Part shown: in pieces, positions 6,638-7,309 of the stretch | Layout of the letters: every line of letters starts with the position of its first letter | Position numbering within the stretch: the first letter of the stretch is position 1 | From: Bacteroidales bacterium UBA3382 | Lineage (GTDB): Bacteria; Bacteroidota; Bacteroidia; Bacteroidales; UBA932 | Length of the DNA stretch: 7,309 nucleotides | Reading direction: 5' to 3' | Assembly: GCA_002358965.1 (NCBI GenBank) | Contig: DEPW01000103.1 | Coordinates: forward strand, 187 to 7,495 | Notes under the pieces: generated by a model | What the model was told of the DNA's origin: nothing | Seen by the model: only the letters and a program-made list of their open reading frames with translations | The model's database searches: none | Translations under genes and position numbers: made by a program

Positions 6638-7309
6638 CTATTGCTGTTTGGGAGCCTTGTCCTTGGCATCCTTTTTAGGCTTGCGCTTCTTTTTCTTCTT
6701 CTTTTTCGCCTCGTCGAAACGGGTGATGCTGTCGTCGCCTACGGCTGTTATGAACCCTGTCTGCTCATCTTTCACCTCGATATGCGAAGCTATCGAATCA
6801 GGCTTTATGCCCTTCCGGTTAAGCTTGATGTACTCCGACACCTTCGAAGCCGGCAGAGGGATCAGGTTGGACATGGAGGAACTGTCGTATGAAAACCACA
6901 TGGTCTCCGTGAGGATGTCGGTCTTGATAAGGAAAGCCTGCCCGTCTTCGAGTTCCAAAGGCTGGGACACTTTCGGGATGCGGCTCAAGGCATCCGAATA
7001 GACCGGAGCCTCATAATTCAGGCAGCATTTCAGCTTTCCGCACTGGCCTGCAAGCTTCTGCGGATTGAGCGACAAATCCTGGCAACGAGCTGCCTGCGTG
7101 GTGATCGACTTGAAATTGGAAATGTAGTTGGAGCAGCACAACTCCCGCCCGCAGACACCGAGCCCTCCTATCAGACCAGCCTCCTGGCGCGCTCCTATCT
7201 GACGCATTTCGATCCTTATCCTGAATTCTTCGGCAAATACCTTGATGAGCTGGCGGAAGTCCACACGCGCATCTGCAATATAGTAAAATATGGCCTTCGT
7301 GCCGTCTCC
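6638..7309 (-). CDS. ricT: RicT/YaaT-like PSP1-domain protein, N-terminus off the right edge
   Basis: The reading frame is open to the right edge, leaving 223 visible residues. An in-frame GTG at 7264 is not the true start, because conserved family sequence (GTKAIFYYIADARVDFRQL) continues upstream of it. The PSP1 C-terminal domain is clear: RIRIEMRQIGARQEAGLIGG, then GVCGRELCCSNY, LSLNPQKLAGQCGKLKCCLNYE. Seven cysteines (C53, C58, C59, C76, C90, C95, C96, counting from the first complete codon at the edge) correspond to the cysteine-rich region that binds [4Fe-4S] in Bacillus RicT. RicT there works with RicA and RicF in RNA maturation; those partners are not in this window, and the role in Bacteroidota is not well defined. 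A less conserved region follows, then a strongly basic tail starting with seven lysines (EAKKKKKKKRKPKKDAKD) that may contact RNA or ribosomes. It is probably the first visible gene of a unit with trmB and the C1B peptidase. Confidence 0.9.
   Translation of the reverse strand, partial: GDGTKAIFYYIADARVDFRQLIKVFAEEFRIRIEMRQIGARQEAGLIGGLGVCGRELCCSNYISNFKSITTQAARCQDLSLNPQKLAGQCGKLKCCLNYEAPVYSDALSRIPKVSQPLELEDGQAFLIKTDILTETMWFSYDSSSMSNLIPLPASKVSEYIKLNRKGIKPDSIASHIEVKDEQTGFITAVGDDSITRFDEAKKKKKKKRKPKKDAKDKAPKQQ

Noticed and set aside
6683..6712. Lysine run as a frameshift or assembly artefact
   Set aside because: The codons alternate AAA and AAG rather than forming a homopolymer, and the frame continues cleanly from the conserved domain to a stop 26 bases before trmB.

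Overview
The window looks like a piece of a Bacteroidota chromosome, probably from the order Bacteroidales. It is moderately GC-rich and almost fully coding. Three things point that way. The one real intergenic gap carries TAnnTTTG-type -7 elements. Start codons are preceded by A-rich leaders rather than strong Shine-Dalgarno sequences. The protein families are of Bacteroidota type: a long two-repeat M16 protein, an exported C1B peptidase, a TrmB with a DPQ motif, and a PSP1/RicT protein with a lysine-rich tail. Genus cannot be fixed from this sequence alone.

Layout. Bases 1-1565 (minus strand, cut by the left edge) encode the N-terminal 521 residues of an exported M16 (insulinase/processing-peptidase-like) protein. 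Its zinc-binding motif is destroyed. Bases 1566-1639 are a divergent promoter region. Bases 1640-4464 (plus strand) are a two-gene unit: an exported TPR-repeat protein overlapping by 10 bases a long-form U32 protein of the RlhA/TrhP RNA-hydroxylation type. Bases 4442-7309 (minus strand) are a three-gene unit read from right to left: a RicT/YaaT-like PSP1 protein (cut by the right edge), the tRNA m7G46 methyltransferase TrmB, and an exported bleomycin-hydrolase-like (C1B) aminopeptidase. The two units run into each other tail to tail, and their last 23 bases overlap.

How the genes fit together. There are two themes. One is RNA maturation in the cytoplasm: the U32 protein (predicted RNA hydroxylase, Fe-S type), TrmB, and RicT (Fe-S, RNA processing/modification in Bacillus). 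The other is exported proteins: the degenerate M16 protein, the TPR protein and the C1B aminopeptidase. Each transcription unit mixes the two themes. No mobile element, CRISPR array, tRNA or rRNA is visible.

Most of the window is recognisable housekeeping sequence, and I do not see a convincing new multi-gene system. The observation most worth following is the M16 protein, which keeps the fold and signal peptide but has lost both histidine zinc ligands, and by alignment the third ligand too. Next are the extra four-cysteine C-terminal site of the U32 protein and its tight coupling to an exported TPR protein.
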